Assembly (NCBI RefSeq): GCF_900099825.1
Contig: NZ_LT629693.1
Location: 1,302,001 to 1,366,000, forward strand
Reading direction: 5' to 3'
Length of the DNA stretch: 64,000 bases
Source: Bradyrhizobium ottawaense
GTDB lineage: Bacteria > Pseudomonadota > Alphaproteobacteria > Rhizobiales > Xanthobacteraceae
The translations under genes were made by a program, and so were the position numbers. Positions 1-7,124 of the stretch are shown piece after piece. Each line of letters opens with the position of its first letter. The stretch's first letter is position 1. The notes under the pieces were generated by a model that saw only the letters and a program-made list of their open reading frames with translations, had not been told where the DNA came from and did not search any database.

Positions 1-651
1 GCCGCAATGGCTGCTTTCGATCTCGATGCTTTCGGAGGTCGCAGTGGACTGCTCCATGCAGCCCTGCCAGGCACAGACGCCGTCGGTGCGGCTGAAGATC
101 GCGGTGGTCGGCACCGGCGGCGTGCCGGCCAGCGATCCGCCAAAGCGATTATCCTCTTCGTCGGCACTGCGGCCGCTCGCCATCTCATAGACGCGCCAGG
201 CGTTGGTCGCCTTCGGGCCCGAGGCAAACGGGCTGCCGAGCGTGATCACCGAACGCACGCGGTCCGGCATCATCTTGGCGAGCTGGCGGGCGTAGAGGCC
301 ACCCAGGCTCCAGCCGACCAGCGAGACCTTGCGGCCGTGGGTGTCGTTCAATTCCTGCACGAGATCGACCATCGCGTTCTGCACGCCATGGCGCAGTCCG
401 AGATTGCGACCCTGGCGCCAGCCGCTGACGGCATAGCCGCGGCTCTTCAGGAAGCTGCGCAGCGGACGCGTCGAGGTGTCGGATGCCACCAGTCCGGGCA
501 GTACCAATACGGGATGGCCGTCGCCTTTCGGGGCAAGGCTCAGCAGCGGCAACGCGCCGAGAAACGCACCCAGTTCGGAAATGGCTCGCCCCTCCAGGAA
601 CATCAGGGTTCTGGATGGCGGGGAAAGCGCCTGCGCAGCAACGGACATCAT
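1..651 (-). CDS. alpha/beta hydrolase, partial (C-terminus outside window)
   Basis: Reading the minus strand from an ATG-ATG pair at 651/648, preceded by AGAGGAG, gives an uninterrupted frame that runs off the left edge. The frame contains an alpha/beta-hydrolase nucleophile elbow (GWSLGG), followed by LYARQLA and TLGSPF. About 217 residues are visible; the last acid/His part of the triad is probably outside. The protein closely parallels the hydrolase at 13187..13987: both have an APKGDGHPVL segment, GWSLGG and VITLGSPF in the same order. The substrate is unknown; a lipase or esterase acting on acyl esters fits the lipid/PHA surroundings but is inference. Confidence 0.8.
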   Translation of the reverse strand, partial: MMSVAAQALSPPSRTLMFLEGRAISELGAFLGALPLLSLAPKGDGHPVLVLPGLVASDTSTRPLRSFLKSRGYAVSGWRQGRNLGLRHGVQNAMVDLVQELNDTHGRKVSLVGWSLGGLYARQLAKMMPDRVRSVITLGSPFASGPKATNAWRVYEMASGRSADEEDNRFGGSLAGTPPVPTTAIFSRTDGVCAWQGCMEQSTATSESIEIESSHCG

Positions 652-835
652 ATCTCCTCTCAGGTCGGCCCCTTACGTCGCGGCAGCCGCCAATGGTTCA
701 TCAGGAAGATGCAGATCTGTTAGAATCGTTCCGCAACGCAACATCGTTCCATAAAAAGCTAAGGAACAGATTTTACTTCTACAAGCGGGCCACATCACAC
801 CGTGAACAACTAAAAGCGTTGGCGTGATGAATTAG

Positions 836-2122
836 TCACAGCAGCCGAAGCAGGTATTCGAGCGTATAGAGCACCAGGCCTGCAAGCCCGCCGATCAGCG
901 AGCCGTTGAAGCGGATGTACTGCAGGTCGCAGCCGATATTGATCTCGATCAGCGAAATCAACTGCCCCATGTCCCAGGACTTCACCTGATCGGAGATGAA
1001 GGTGGAGACGCCGCTCTTCTGTTCGGCGACCACGGTTCGCAGCACGGCCACGAGACCCTGGTTGATCTCGGCGCGCATTTCGGCGTCGCCGGCCAGCGCC
1101 TCGCCGGCCGCCATGAACATGCGCACCAGATGCTGTTGCAACACCTGGGTTTCTCCCGAGGCGCTGCGCTCGAAGAACGAGCGCGCGTTGGCCCAGATGT
1201 GGCGCGCGAGATCGGCCAGTTCCGGCCGCGCCAGCAAATCGCGTTTCAGGCCGTCGATGCGATCGGCATAGCTGGGATCGGTGCCGAGGCGGTCGACGAA
1301 CGACAGCACCATGCGATCGAACTCGCCGCGGAACGGGTGCGCGGGATCGTTGCGGACCTCCTCGAAGAAGGCGCTGGCCGACGCCACGATCTTGTTCACC
1401 AGAAACCTGTCGGCGCGATAGAGCTTTAAAAGCGTCGGCAACTCGTCGCGGATCTTCTCGCGGATCATGGCCATGGTCTCGGCCTGCGTCAGCGACGCAT
1501 GCACCGCGCGCAGGATATCGTCGAGCAGGCCCTGATGGCGGCCTTCCTTGACGAAGGCGCGCAGCGTTCCGGCGGCGAGCGGCGCCAGGTCGATCGACAT
1601 CAGTTGCGAGGTGATGCGGCGGCTGACGAACGTCATCAGGCCGGAATTTTCCGTAGCCGCAACCGCTTCCGGCAACAGCCGCAAGGCGAAGCGCGCCAGA
1701 TCCTCGCTGCGCTTGCGGTCACGCAGCCAGTCGGCAATGAACGAACCGAAATCGATCTGGCGCAGTTTGGCGTCGACCGGAGCGGCTTCCAGAAAATGCT
1801 GCTCGATGAATTCGCCGAGCTTGTCGGCGATGCGGTGCTGGTTGCCCTGGATGATCGCGGTGTGCGGGATCGGCAGCCCCAAAGGCCTGCGAAACAAGGC
1901 CACGACAGCATACCAGTCGGCGAGGCCGCCGATGGTGGCGGCTTCACAGAAGGCCGCGGCGAAGCCGAAAGCGGGATGCATCGGCTGCAACGCCTTCGCC
2001 GCCAGGAACAGCGCAAACGTCGCCGCCAGCACCAGCGTCGCCAGCAACTTCACGCGCCGCAACTCGGCGGCGCGGGCAGCGTCGCCGGGGGCATCGATGA
2101 CGAAGGTGGCGGGAACGGTCAT
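836..2122 (-). CDS. DUF445 family membrane protein
   Basis: 428 aa. A hydrophobic helix lies near residues 25-45 (LLATLVLAATFALFLAAKAL). It is followed by the ADWYAVVALFRRPLG segment and a helical soluble region, and a second hydrophobic stretch ends the protein. This is the layout of the DUF445 family, for which I know no established biochemical role. An upstream in-frame ATG at 2152 lies inside a palindromic repeat (2147..2249), so I place the start at ATG 2122 (MTVPATF). Neither start has a strong ribosome site. It is probably an inner-membrane protein and appears monocistronic. Confidence 0.72.
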   Translation of the reverse strand: MTVPATFVIDAPGDAARAAELRRVKLLATLVLAATFALFLAAKALQPMHPAFGFAAAFCEAATIGGLADWYAVVALFRRPLGLPIPHTAIIQGNQHRIADKLGEFIEQHFLEAAPVDAKLRQIDFGSFIADWLRDRKRSEDLARFALRLLPEAVAATENSGLMTFVSRRITSQLMSIDLAPLAAGTLRAFVKEGRHQGLLDDILRAVHASLTQAETMAMIREKIRDELPTLLKLYRADRFLVNKIVASASAFFEEVRNDPAHPFRGEFDRMVLSFVDRLGTDPSYADRIDGLKRDLLARPELADLARHIWANARSFFERSASGETQVLQQHLVRMFMAAGEALAGDAEMRAEINQGLVAVLRTVVAEQKSGVSTFISDQVKSWDMGQLISLIEINIGCDLQYIRFNGSLIGGLAGLVLYTLEYLLRLL

Positions 2123-2146
2123 GAGGGCTTTCGACTCAACGGCAAT

Positions 2147-2249
2147 CCTCATCCTGAGGAGCGGCGTCTTCGCCGCGTCTCGAAGGATGGAGGCCCCATC
2201 GTGGCCTCATGGTTCGAGACGGCGCAAGGGCGCCTCCTCACCATGAGGG
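2147..2249. repeat. composite palindromic intergenic repeat, family A, copy 1
   Basis: About 103 bp of nested inverted repeats. The outer arms are CCTCATCCTGAGGAG and CTCCTCACCATGAGG, the inner arms CGTCTCGAAGGATG and CATGGTTCGAGACG, and the centre is an AGGCC...GGCCT pair. The whole could fold into a cruciform or branched RNA. A second copy with the same arms in permuted order is at 59031..59129. Such elements are common in Bradyrhizobium and Rhodopseudomonas genomes, from memory. It touches the 5' end of the DUF445 reading frame. Confidence 0.85.
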
Positions 2250-2275
2250 TCTGAATTGATCTATGGAGACGCCGG

Positions 2276-2306
2276 ACAAAAAGAAGGCCCGCCTAAAGCG
2301 GGCCTT
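2276..2306 (-). terminator. Rho-independent terminator of the phasin gene
   Basis: A perfect 9-bp stem, AAGGCCCGC / GCGGGCCTT (2284-2292 with 2298-2306), closes a 5-nt loop. Read on the minus strand it is followed by CTTTTTG. It lies 30 nt past the phasin stop codon. Confidence 0.88.
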
Positions 2307-2336
2307 CCAAAAGGGCAGTTGTCAGGCTGATCGCGA

Positions 2337-2813
2337 TCAGGCGGTCTTGGAATAGACCTTCGAGAAGTTGTCCTGCGCGGTCTTGGCACCTTCGGTGACG
2401 AGCTTGCCGAGATATTCGGTGGTGGCCTTCGCCCGCGAGACGAGAACTTCGCCACGCGCACGGACCATGTCCGACTGGATCTGGGCGGCTTCGCTCAGCG
2501 ACTTGGCCGAAGCGAGCTTGTCGATGCCGGCGAAGAACGCTTCCGCGTCCTGAAAGAGCGCCTGCTGGATGTTACGGCTGATCTTGGCGGCCTCGGAGAC
2601 CGAACCGGCAACGGCGGTCTCGATCGCGGCGGTCACCTTCTCGGAACCGGCATGGATGTCGGCGGCGCGAACCTTGGCGGTCTCGGCCTGCTTCTTCACG
2701 AAATCACGGGCAGCTTCCGGAACTTCCATGTTCTGGAGCTTGGTGAACGCCTCGGTGACGGGCGCGAAGGCTTCCTTGACGGTGTTCAGCACGGAATTGG
2801 TTTCGGTGGTCAT
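2337..2813 (-). CDS. phasin family protein
   Basis: 158 aa, almost entirely amphipathic helix rich in Ala, Glu and Lys, with no Cys or Trp. Features such as VKEAFAPVTEAFTKLQN near the N-terminus and the SLSEAAQIQSDMVRARGE segment match the phasin family, which coats polyhydroxyalkanoate granules and controls their size. The start ATG at 2813 follows GGAGAAACCCC, a good ribosome site. It is a single-gene unit with a clear terminator. PHA synthase genes lie about 1 kb away on the same strand, supporting a granule role. Two inverted repeats upstream (2897..2945) may be operators. Confidence 0.9.
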   Translation of the reverse strand: MTTETNSVLNTVKEAFAPVTEAFTKLQNMEVPEAARDFVKKQAETAKVRAADIHAGSEKVTAAIETAVAGSVSEAAKISRNIQQALFQDAEAFFAGIDKLASAKSLSEAAQIQSDMVRARGEVLVSRAKATTEYLGKLVTEGAKTAQDNFSKVYSKTA

Positions 2814-2896
2814 GGGGTTTCTCCATCCTCAGGTTTGAGCTATGGGCTCACCCCGTCCGGTTTGGCCCGGGGCGAGATCCTTGTGCCACAGTTAAT

Positions 2897-2945
2897 GGTG
2901 CGGCGCAATATAGATGCTGCACCGCGATATCACGAATGCGTGATA
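2897..2945. promoter_or_regulatory. two adjacent inverted repeats upstream of phasin gene
   Basis: The first is GGTGCGGC (2897-2904) and GCTGCACC (2916-2923), 7 of 8 bp complementary, around an AT-rich 11-nt spacer. On the minus strand that spacer contains TATATT, a possible -10 element. The second is TATCAC (2928-2933) and GTGATA (2940-2945), perfect, with a 6-nt spacer. They sit 84-132 bp upstream of the phasin ATG. In related bacteria phasin genes are repressed by PhaR; that this is the PhaR site is inference. The rest of 2814..3108 shows nothing else I can name. Confidence 0.4.
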
Positions 2946-3108
2946 AGGCTGTTCGGTGGGCGTTTTGCCCAACGAACCGGCGAAAGTTCCACTTTAGGCT
3001 AATGCTGAAGCCGCCCCATTCTACTTTGCATGGGGTTGTTTTCGCGATTTTGTGGTCGAGCGCTGCGGTGTCGCGCCGAAGAAGCGCTGCTTCCTCGGCA
3101 CGAGATCG

Positions 3109-3702
3109 TTAGTGCTGAACCGCTCCGGGCAACCCGTAGGCTTCCATCTGTGCCCGGACCTGCGCCACATTGTGGCCGAGCACGACGATGTCGTGCTTCT
3201 TGCCTTCGATGTCCCGGACGTGGTCCCGCAGCAGGGCTTCAGCCTTGAAGCCGAGGCTCTCGAACAGCGCGATCGCCGCCTGTTGGTCCACCGTCATCTG
3301 GACGGTGAGCCTCTCCAGGCCCGAGCCGAGCGCCAGGGCAAAGGTCTCCTGCGACAGGGCGCGGCCGACGCCCTGCCCGCGGACGTCCTGCGACACCACC
3401 ATCCGGAGTCCGCCGACATGGGGCGACCAGGAATGCGGATCGCGCACCAGCGTGCCGCAGCCGACCACCGCCCCGCCCTTCACCGCCAGCAGGCTCGTGA
3501 TAGCGCCGCGCTCGATCTCGTTGATCCAGGCCGACAGCACCTTCGGCTGGCTGATATTGCGCGGCAGGAACAGCAGATCATGTGTCGGCAGTTTTTGCGC
3601 GAAAGCCAGCACCGCGGCTTCGTCGCTGCGCGACATCAGGCGGAATTCGATCTCGCCGGCGTCGGTCTTGACGTGGCGCGGATAGGAACGTGTTTCACTC
3701 AT
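3109..3702 (-). CDS. GNAT family N-acetyltransferase
   Basis: 197 aa with the GNAT fold signature. The acetyl-CoA pyrophosphate-binding motif DVRGQGVGRAL lies near residues 106-116 and is followed by a late-strand/helix region with ALFESLGFKAEALLRDHV. It overlaps the phaC-like gene upstream by 4 bp (ATGA), so it is translationally coupled to the PHA synthase operon. The acceptor substrate is unknown. Coupling to phaC suggests a role in PHA metabolism or modification of a granule protein, but this is inference only. Confidence 0.85.
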   Translation of the reverse strand: MSETRSYPRHVKTDAGEIEFRLMSRSDEAAVLAFAQKLPTHDLLFLPRNISQPKVLSAWINEIERGAITSLLAVKGGAVVGCGTLVRDPHSWSPHVGGLRMVVSQDVRGQGVGRALSQETFALALGSGLERLTVQMTVDQQAAIALFESLGFKAEALLRDHVRDIEGKKHDIVVLGHNVAQVRAQMEAYGLPGAVQH

Positions 3703-4781
3703 GTCGATCTCTTACCTAACCAGTTGTCCAGTTTGGGCCACAGCCGCTTGATGGCGTTGGCGCCGGCGACGAGGCTGACGTGACCGCCCTTCAGCATGAT
3801 CTCTTCCTTATCGGACGAGCCGACCTTGGTGATCAGATGCTTGGCCGCCTCATAAGGCACGATGTGATCGTGCTCGGCGACCGCATGCAGGATCGGCACC
3901 TTGATCTTGGAAATATCCGCTGCACGCCCACCGACCGACATGGTGTCGTTGAACAGCTTGTTATCCCACATCAGGTCCTTGGTAATGGTGCGGAAGTACT
4001 CGCCGGCCAGCGGCAAGGTGTCCGAGCCCCAGCGATCCATCATCCGGTAACCTTTGACGTATTCGTCGTTCCAGATGTTCTCCCACAAATGCACCTGGCT
4101 TGCGGCGCGCGACGCCGGTCGCAGCATGTCGAACGACGTCATGATCATCTCGCCCGGCACGTTGCCAACGCTGTCCACCAGCTTGTCGACGTCGAAATAG
4201 CGCCGGTCCGCGAAATTCGAGAACAGCTTCATCTCGCGGAAATCGATCGGCGTGGTGAAGCAGATCAGGTTCTTCATCGGCCCGTCGTGAAAGATCGAGC
4301 CGTACAGCAGCGACAGCACGCCGCCGAAGCAATAACCGATCACGCTGACATCCTGCTCGCCGGAATCCTGCTGCACGCGGCGAACGCAGTCCGGAATGAA
4401 GTCGAGGACGTAGTCCTCCATCCCCAGCCGTTTTTCTTCCGGCTTCGGCGCGGTCCAGTCCAGCATGTAGACGTCGTAGCCGCGCTTGAGGAGAAACTCG
4501 ACGAAGCTCTGGCCGGGCACCATGTCGAGGATATAGCCGCGATTGGTCGTCGCCATCACGATCAGGATCGGCACGCGGTAGATTTCGTCCGCCATCGGGC
4601 GGTAGTGATAGAGATTCATCGTGCCGCGAACGGCCAAGATGTCCTTTGGCGTCGAGCCGAGCGACGGACCCGACGACGAAAAATATTCGACACCCTTGAT
4701 GCTGCGCTGGATCGCGCGCTGCACTTCGGACTGGATCCGCTCAGGGATGCCAGCCAGATCGAGGCCTGCGGGAGCGTTCAT
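3699..4781 (-). CDS. phaC: class III-type poly(3-hydroxyalkanoate) synthase, PhaC subunit
   Basis: 360 aa, the length of class III PhaC subunits and much shorter than class I synthases (about 590 aa). The lipase-like box GYCFGG places the nucleophile at Cys151. The downstream AEHDHIVP and GGHVSL segments supply the Asp and His of the triad. The enzyme polymerises (R)-3-hydroxyacyl-CoA into PHA at the granule surface. It overlaps the phaE-like gene by 4 bp upstream and the GNAT gene by 4 bp downstream, forming a tight three-gene operon. Class III enzymes need a PhaE partner, and the upstream gene is the obvious candidate. Confidence 0.9.
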   Translation of the reverse strand: MNAPAGLDLAGIPERIQSEVQRAIQRSIKGVEYFSSSGPSLGSTPKDILAVRGTMNLYHYRPMADEIYRVPILIVMATTNRGYILDMVPGQSFVEFLLKRGYDVYMLDWTAPKPEEKRLGMEDYVLDFIPDCVRRVQQDSGEQDVSVIGYCFGGVLSLLYGSIFHDGPMKNLICFTTPIDFREMKLFSNFADRRYFDVDKLVDSVGNVPGEMIMTSFDMLRPASRAASQVHLWENIWNDEYVKGYRMMDRWGSDTLPLAGEYFRTITKDLMWDNKLFNDTMSVGGRAADISKIKVPILHAVAEHDHIVPYEAAKHLITKVGSSDKEEIMLKGGHVSLVAGANAIKRLWPKLDNWLGKRST

Positions 4782-5158
4782 TTTTGCTCTCCCTCCGACG
4801 GTGGACGTTTGGTGCGCGGCGGCCGTGGCGTGCCGTAGCCGCCTTCGGGCGCCAGCGAATTGTGGTGCACCTGCTGCAGCAGCGCCTTGATCTCGTTGAG
4901 CTGGCCTTCGATCGACTGGATGCGTTCGGCCATGCCGACCATCTGGGCCCGGCTCGGCAGGTTCATGGCGAGGAGATATTTCTCCATCAGTTCGCCGAGT
5001 TGCTTCTGCGCACCCGCCGAGACGCCGCCGACCTGATTCATCACCCTGGAAAACTCAGGCGACGCCATCGCCTGATTGGCGAAGGAGTTGAACCCCTTTT
5101 CCATCTCCCCGATCATGGTCTGCCAGATCACGGCAGGATCGTTGCCCTTGTCGGCCAT
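4778..5158 (-). CDS. short PhaE-like PHA synthase subunit
   Basis: 126 aa. The N-terminal half has WQTMIGEMEKGFNSFANQAM followed by an amphipathic stretch. The centre, around residues 65-95, carries SRAQMVGMAERIQSIEGQ and a short coiled-coil-like helix. The tail is Pro- and Lys-rich. This is the kind of protein annotated as a PHA synthase PhaE-related subunit. It is about one third the length of the classical PhaE, so it may supply only the activating/oligomerisation helix. It is first in the operon and overlaps phaC by ATGA. The identification rests mostly on context plus C-terminal similarity. Confidence 0.68.
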   Translation of the reverse strand: MADKGNDPAVIWQTMIGEMEKGFNSFANQAMASPEFSRVMNQVGGVSAGAQKQLGELMEKYLLAMNLPSRAQMVGMAERIQSIEGQLNEIKALLQQVHHNSLAPEGGYGTPRPPRTKRPPSEGEQK

Positions 5159-5329
5159 CTTCGCGCTCTCCCGGAATGGTTACGAGCGCTTGCCACGCTT
5201 CGATTTCTTTCCGCCATACCACACCGTTGCGGCGGGCCGGTCAACACCGTCGTGGGCCTGCCGCGTCGAAAGCCTTCTGCGTTACCAAAAACCGTGGCAT
5301 AGAGTTCTTCATCGCGTTACCATCAAGGA

Positions 5330-6259
5330 ATGTCCTCTTTGAACCTCCCTGCCCATCAGCCGCCGCAGATCATCCGCGCCAATGGCATCGACCTCTGCTA
5401 CGAGATTTTCGGCGATCCAGCCGCGGAACCATTGCTGCTGATCATGGGGCTCGGCGCCCAGATGATCCACTGGGACGACGAGTTCTGCCGCCAACTCGCC
5501 GCGCGCGAGTTTCGCGTCATCCGCTTCGACAACCGCGATATCGGCAAGTCCTCAAGACTTTCCGGCGGCAAACGCCTGGGCCCGATCGAGCTGCTCAAGA
5601 TGCGATTCCTGAAAATCCCGGTCGCCGCGCCCTACCGGCTGATCGACATGGCCAAGGACACGGTCGGCCTGATGGACGCGCTCGGCATCAAGTCGGCGCA
5701 TCTGGTCGGCGCATCGATGGGCGGCATGATCGCCCAGGAAGTCGCGATCTCGTTTCCGCAGCGGGTGCGCTCGCTGACCTCGATCATGTCCACCACAGGC
5801 AACCCGAAGATTCCGCCGCCGACGCGGGAGGCCGCCGCGATGCTGATGGCGCCGCCGCCGGCCACCAAGGAGGAATATTTCGAACGGTTCGCCAAGACCT
5901 GGAAAGTGCTGCGGGTCGGCTCGTTCCCCGAAGACGAAGCGCTCGATGCCTCGCGTGCCGCGCGCACCTTCGAGCGCGGCCTCAATCCGGCCGGTGTCGG
6001 ACGGCAGTTGCGGGCGATCCTGGCCTCCGGCAGCCGCAAGGAACGGCTGCATTCGGTGACGGCGCCGACGCTGGTCATTCACGGCACCGTCGATCCGCTG
6101 GTACGTCCCGAAGGCGGCAAGGATACCGCAGCCTCGATCCCCGGCGCGAAACTCCTGATGGTCGAAGGCATGGGCCACGCGCTGCCGATCCCGATGTGGC
6201 CGCAAATCATCGGCGCGATCGCCGAGCACGCCCATGGCGCGGCAACGAAGGCGGCGTAG
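5330..6259 (+). CDS. alpha/beta hydrolase
   Basis: 309 aa. The nucleophile elbow GASMGG places the catalytic serine at Ser129. HGTVDPLV carries the acid and GMGHALP the histidine. FDNRDIGKSS after the second strand is typical of the family near proline iminopeptidase, esterase or haloperoxidase-like hydrolases. The gene is divergent from the PHA operon with 171 bp between them. The AAGGA upstream is very close to the ATG. The substrate cannot be read from sequence; a carboxylester or PHA-oligomer hydrolase is possible given the neighbours. Confidence 0.85.
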   Translation: MSSLNLPAHQPPQIIRANGIDLCYEIFGDPAAEPLLLIMGLGAQMIHWDDEFCRQLAAREFRVIRFDNRDIGKSSRLSGGKRLGPIELLKMRFLKIPVAAPYRLIDMAKDTVGLMDALGIKSAHLVGASMGGMIAQEVAISFPQRVRSLTSIMSTTGNPKIPPPTREAAAMLMAPPPATKEEYFERFAKTWKVLRVGSFPEDEALDASRAARTFERGLNPAGVGRQLRAILASGSRKERLHSVTAPTLVIHGTVDPLVRPEGGKDTAASIPGAKLLMVEGMGHALPIPMWPQIIGAIAEHAHGAATKAA

Positions 6260-6267
6260 CAGCCGCC

Positions 6268-6942
6268 TTACACCTTCACCGCAATCCAGATGATGTGGCG
6301 TGCCCCGCCGCCTCTGCCGGTGGCGCGCACGTTGACTTCGTTGACGTCGAAACCGGCGCCGCGAAGCCGCTTTGCGAATGCCGGGTTCGGCCCCGAAGAC
6401 CAGACCGCGAGCACGCCGCCCGGCCGTAGCGCCGCGTGCGCCGCTCTCAATCCACCGGAATCGTAGAGCCCGTCATTGGCCTGACGCGTCAGGCCTTCCG
6501 GACCGTTGTCAACATCAAGAAGGATCGCATCGAATGTCGCGCGGCCTGATCGAATGACCTCGGTGACATCCATCTCGCGAATGCTGACGCGCGGATCGTT
6601 CAGGCTGTCGCCAAAAATCGCGGCCATCGGACCCCGCGCCCAGACGACGACGGCAGGCACCAGTTCCGCGACCACGATGCGCGCTTTCGCATTCAATACG
6701 CCGAGCGCAGCGCGCAGCGTAAAGCCCATGCCCAATCCGCCGATCAGCAGATGAGGGTCTTTGACCGATTCGATTTTCTTGGCCGCCAACGTCGCAAGCG
6801 CCGCCTCCGAGCCCGAGAGGCGACTGTTCATCAGTTCGTTGGTGCCGAGCATGATCGAGAACTCGGTCCCGCGCCGCATCAGGCGCAGTTCCCCGTCGGT
6901 ACCGGGAATGCGTGTGGTGTCGAGTTTTTCCCACGGAATCAT
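6268..6942 (-). CDS. spermidine synthase-like SAM-dependent protein
   Basis: 224 aa from ATG 6942 (MIPWEKL). An SAM-binding glycine motif appears as LLIGGLGMGFTLRAAL, followed by ILLDVDNGPEGL, an acidic strand typical of spermidine-synthase-fold proteins. RPGGVLAVWSSGPN follows in the next helix-strand. Longer frames reaching 7140 run through a palindromic repeat (6974..7106) and are rejected. It is shorter than true spermidine synthases (about 280 aa), so it may be a methyltransferase or aminopropyltransferase-like protein of unknown substrate. It is convergent with the hydrolase at 5330..6259, with 8 bp between stops. Confidence 0.75.
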   Translation of the reverse strand: MIPWEKLDTTRIPGTDGELRLMRRGTEFSIMLGTNELMNSRLSGSEAALATLAAKKIESVKDPHLLIGGLGMGFTLRAALGVLNAKARIVVAELVPAVVVWARGPMAAIFGDSLNDPRVSIREMDVTEVIRSGRATFDAILLDVDNGPEGLTRQANDGLYDSGGLRAAHAALRPGGVLAVWSSGPNPAFAKRLRGAGFDVNEVNVRATGRGGGARHIIWIAVKV

Positions 6943-6973
6943 GGCAGAGGTATTAGCATGGTCGGCTTCTCCT

Positions 6974-7106
6974 CGTCGTCCCGGCCAAGCGAAGCGCGAG
7001 CCGGGACCCATAACCACAGGACAACGCAGCTGAAGCTCGCTGTGGCTACAGCTCGCACAACAACAGGTATCGGTGGCTATGGGTCCCCGCTTTCGCGGGG
7101 ACGACG
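6974..7106. repeat. palindromic intergenic repeat, family B
   Basis: The ends are complementary: CGTCGTCCCGGCCAAGCGAA at the left, and GGGTCCCCGC...GCGGGGACGACG at the right. Internal GGGACCCATA and TATGGGTCCC pair with each other. The middle (about 50 bp) is less structured. It lies between the CYP102 stop and the methyltransferase start. Elements of this form are widespread in Bradyrhizobium intergenic DNA (from memory). Confidence 0.8.
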
Positions 7107-7124
7107 GCATGTTGAAAGTCGCGA

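Noticed and set aside
7..723. Plus-strand frames at the left edge
   Set aside because: The minus-strand frame encodes a recognisable hydrolase with GWSLGG; the plus frames are its shadows.
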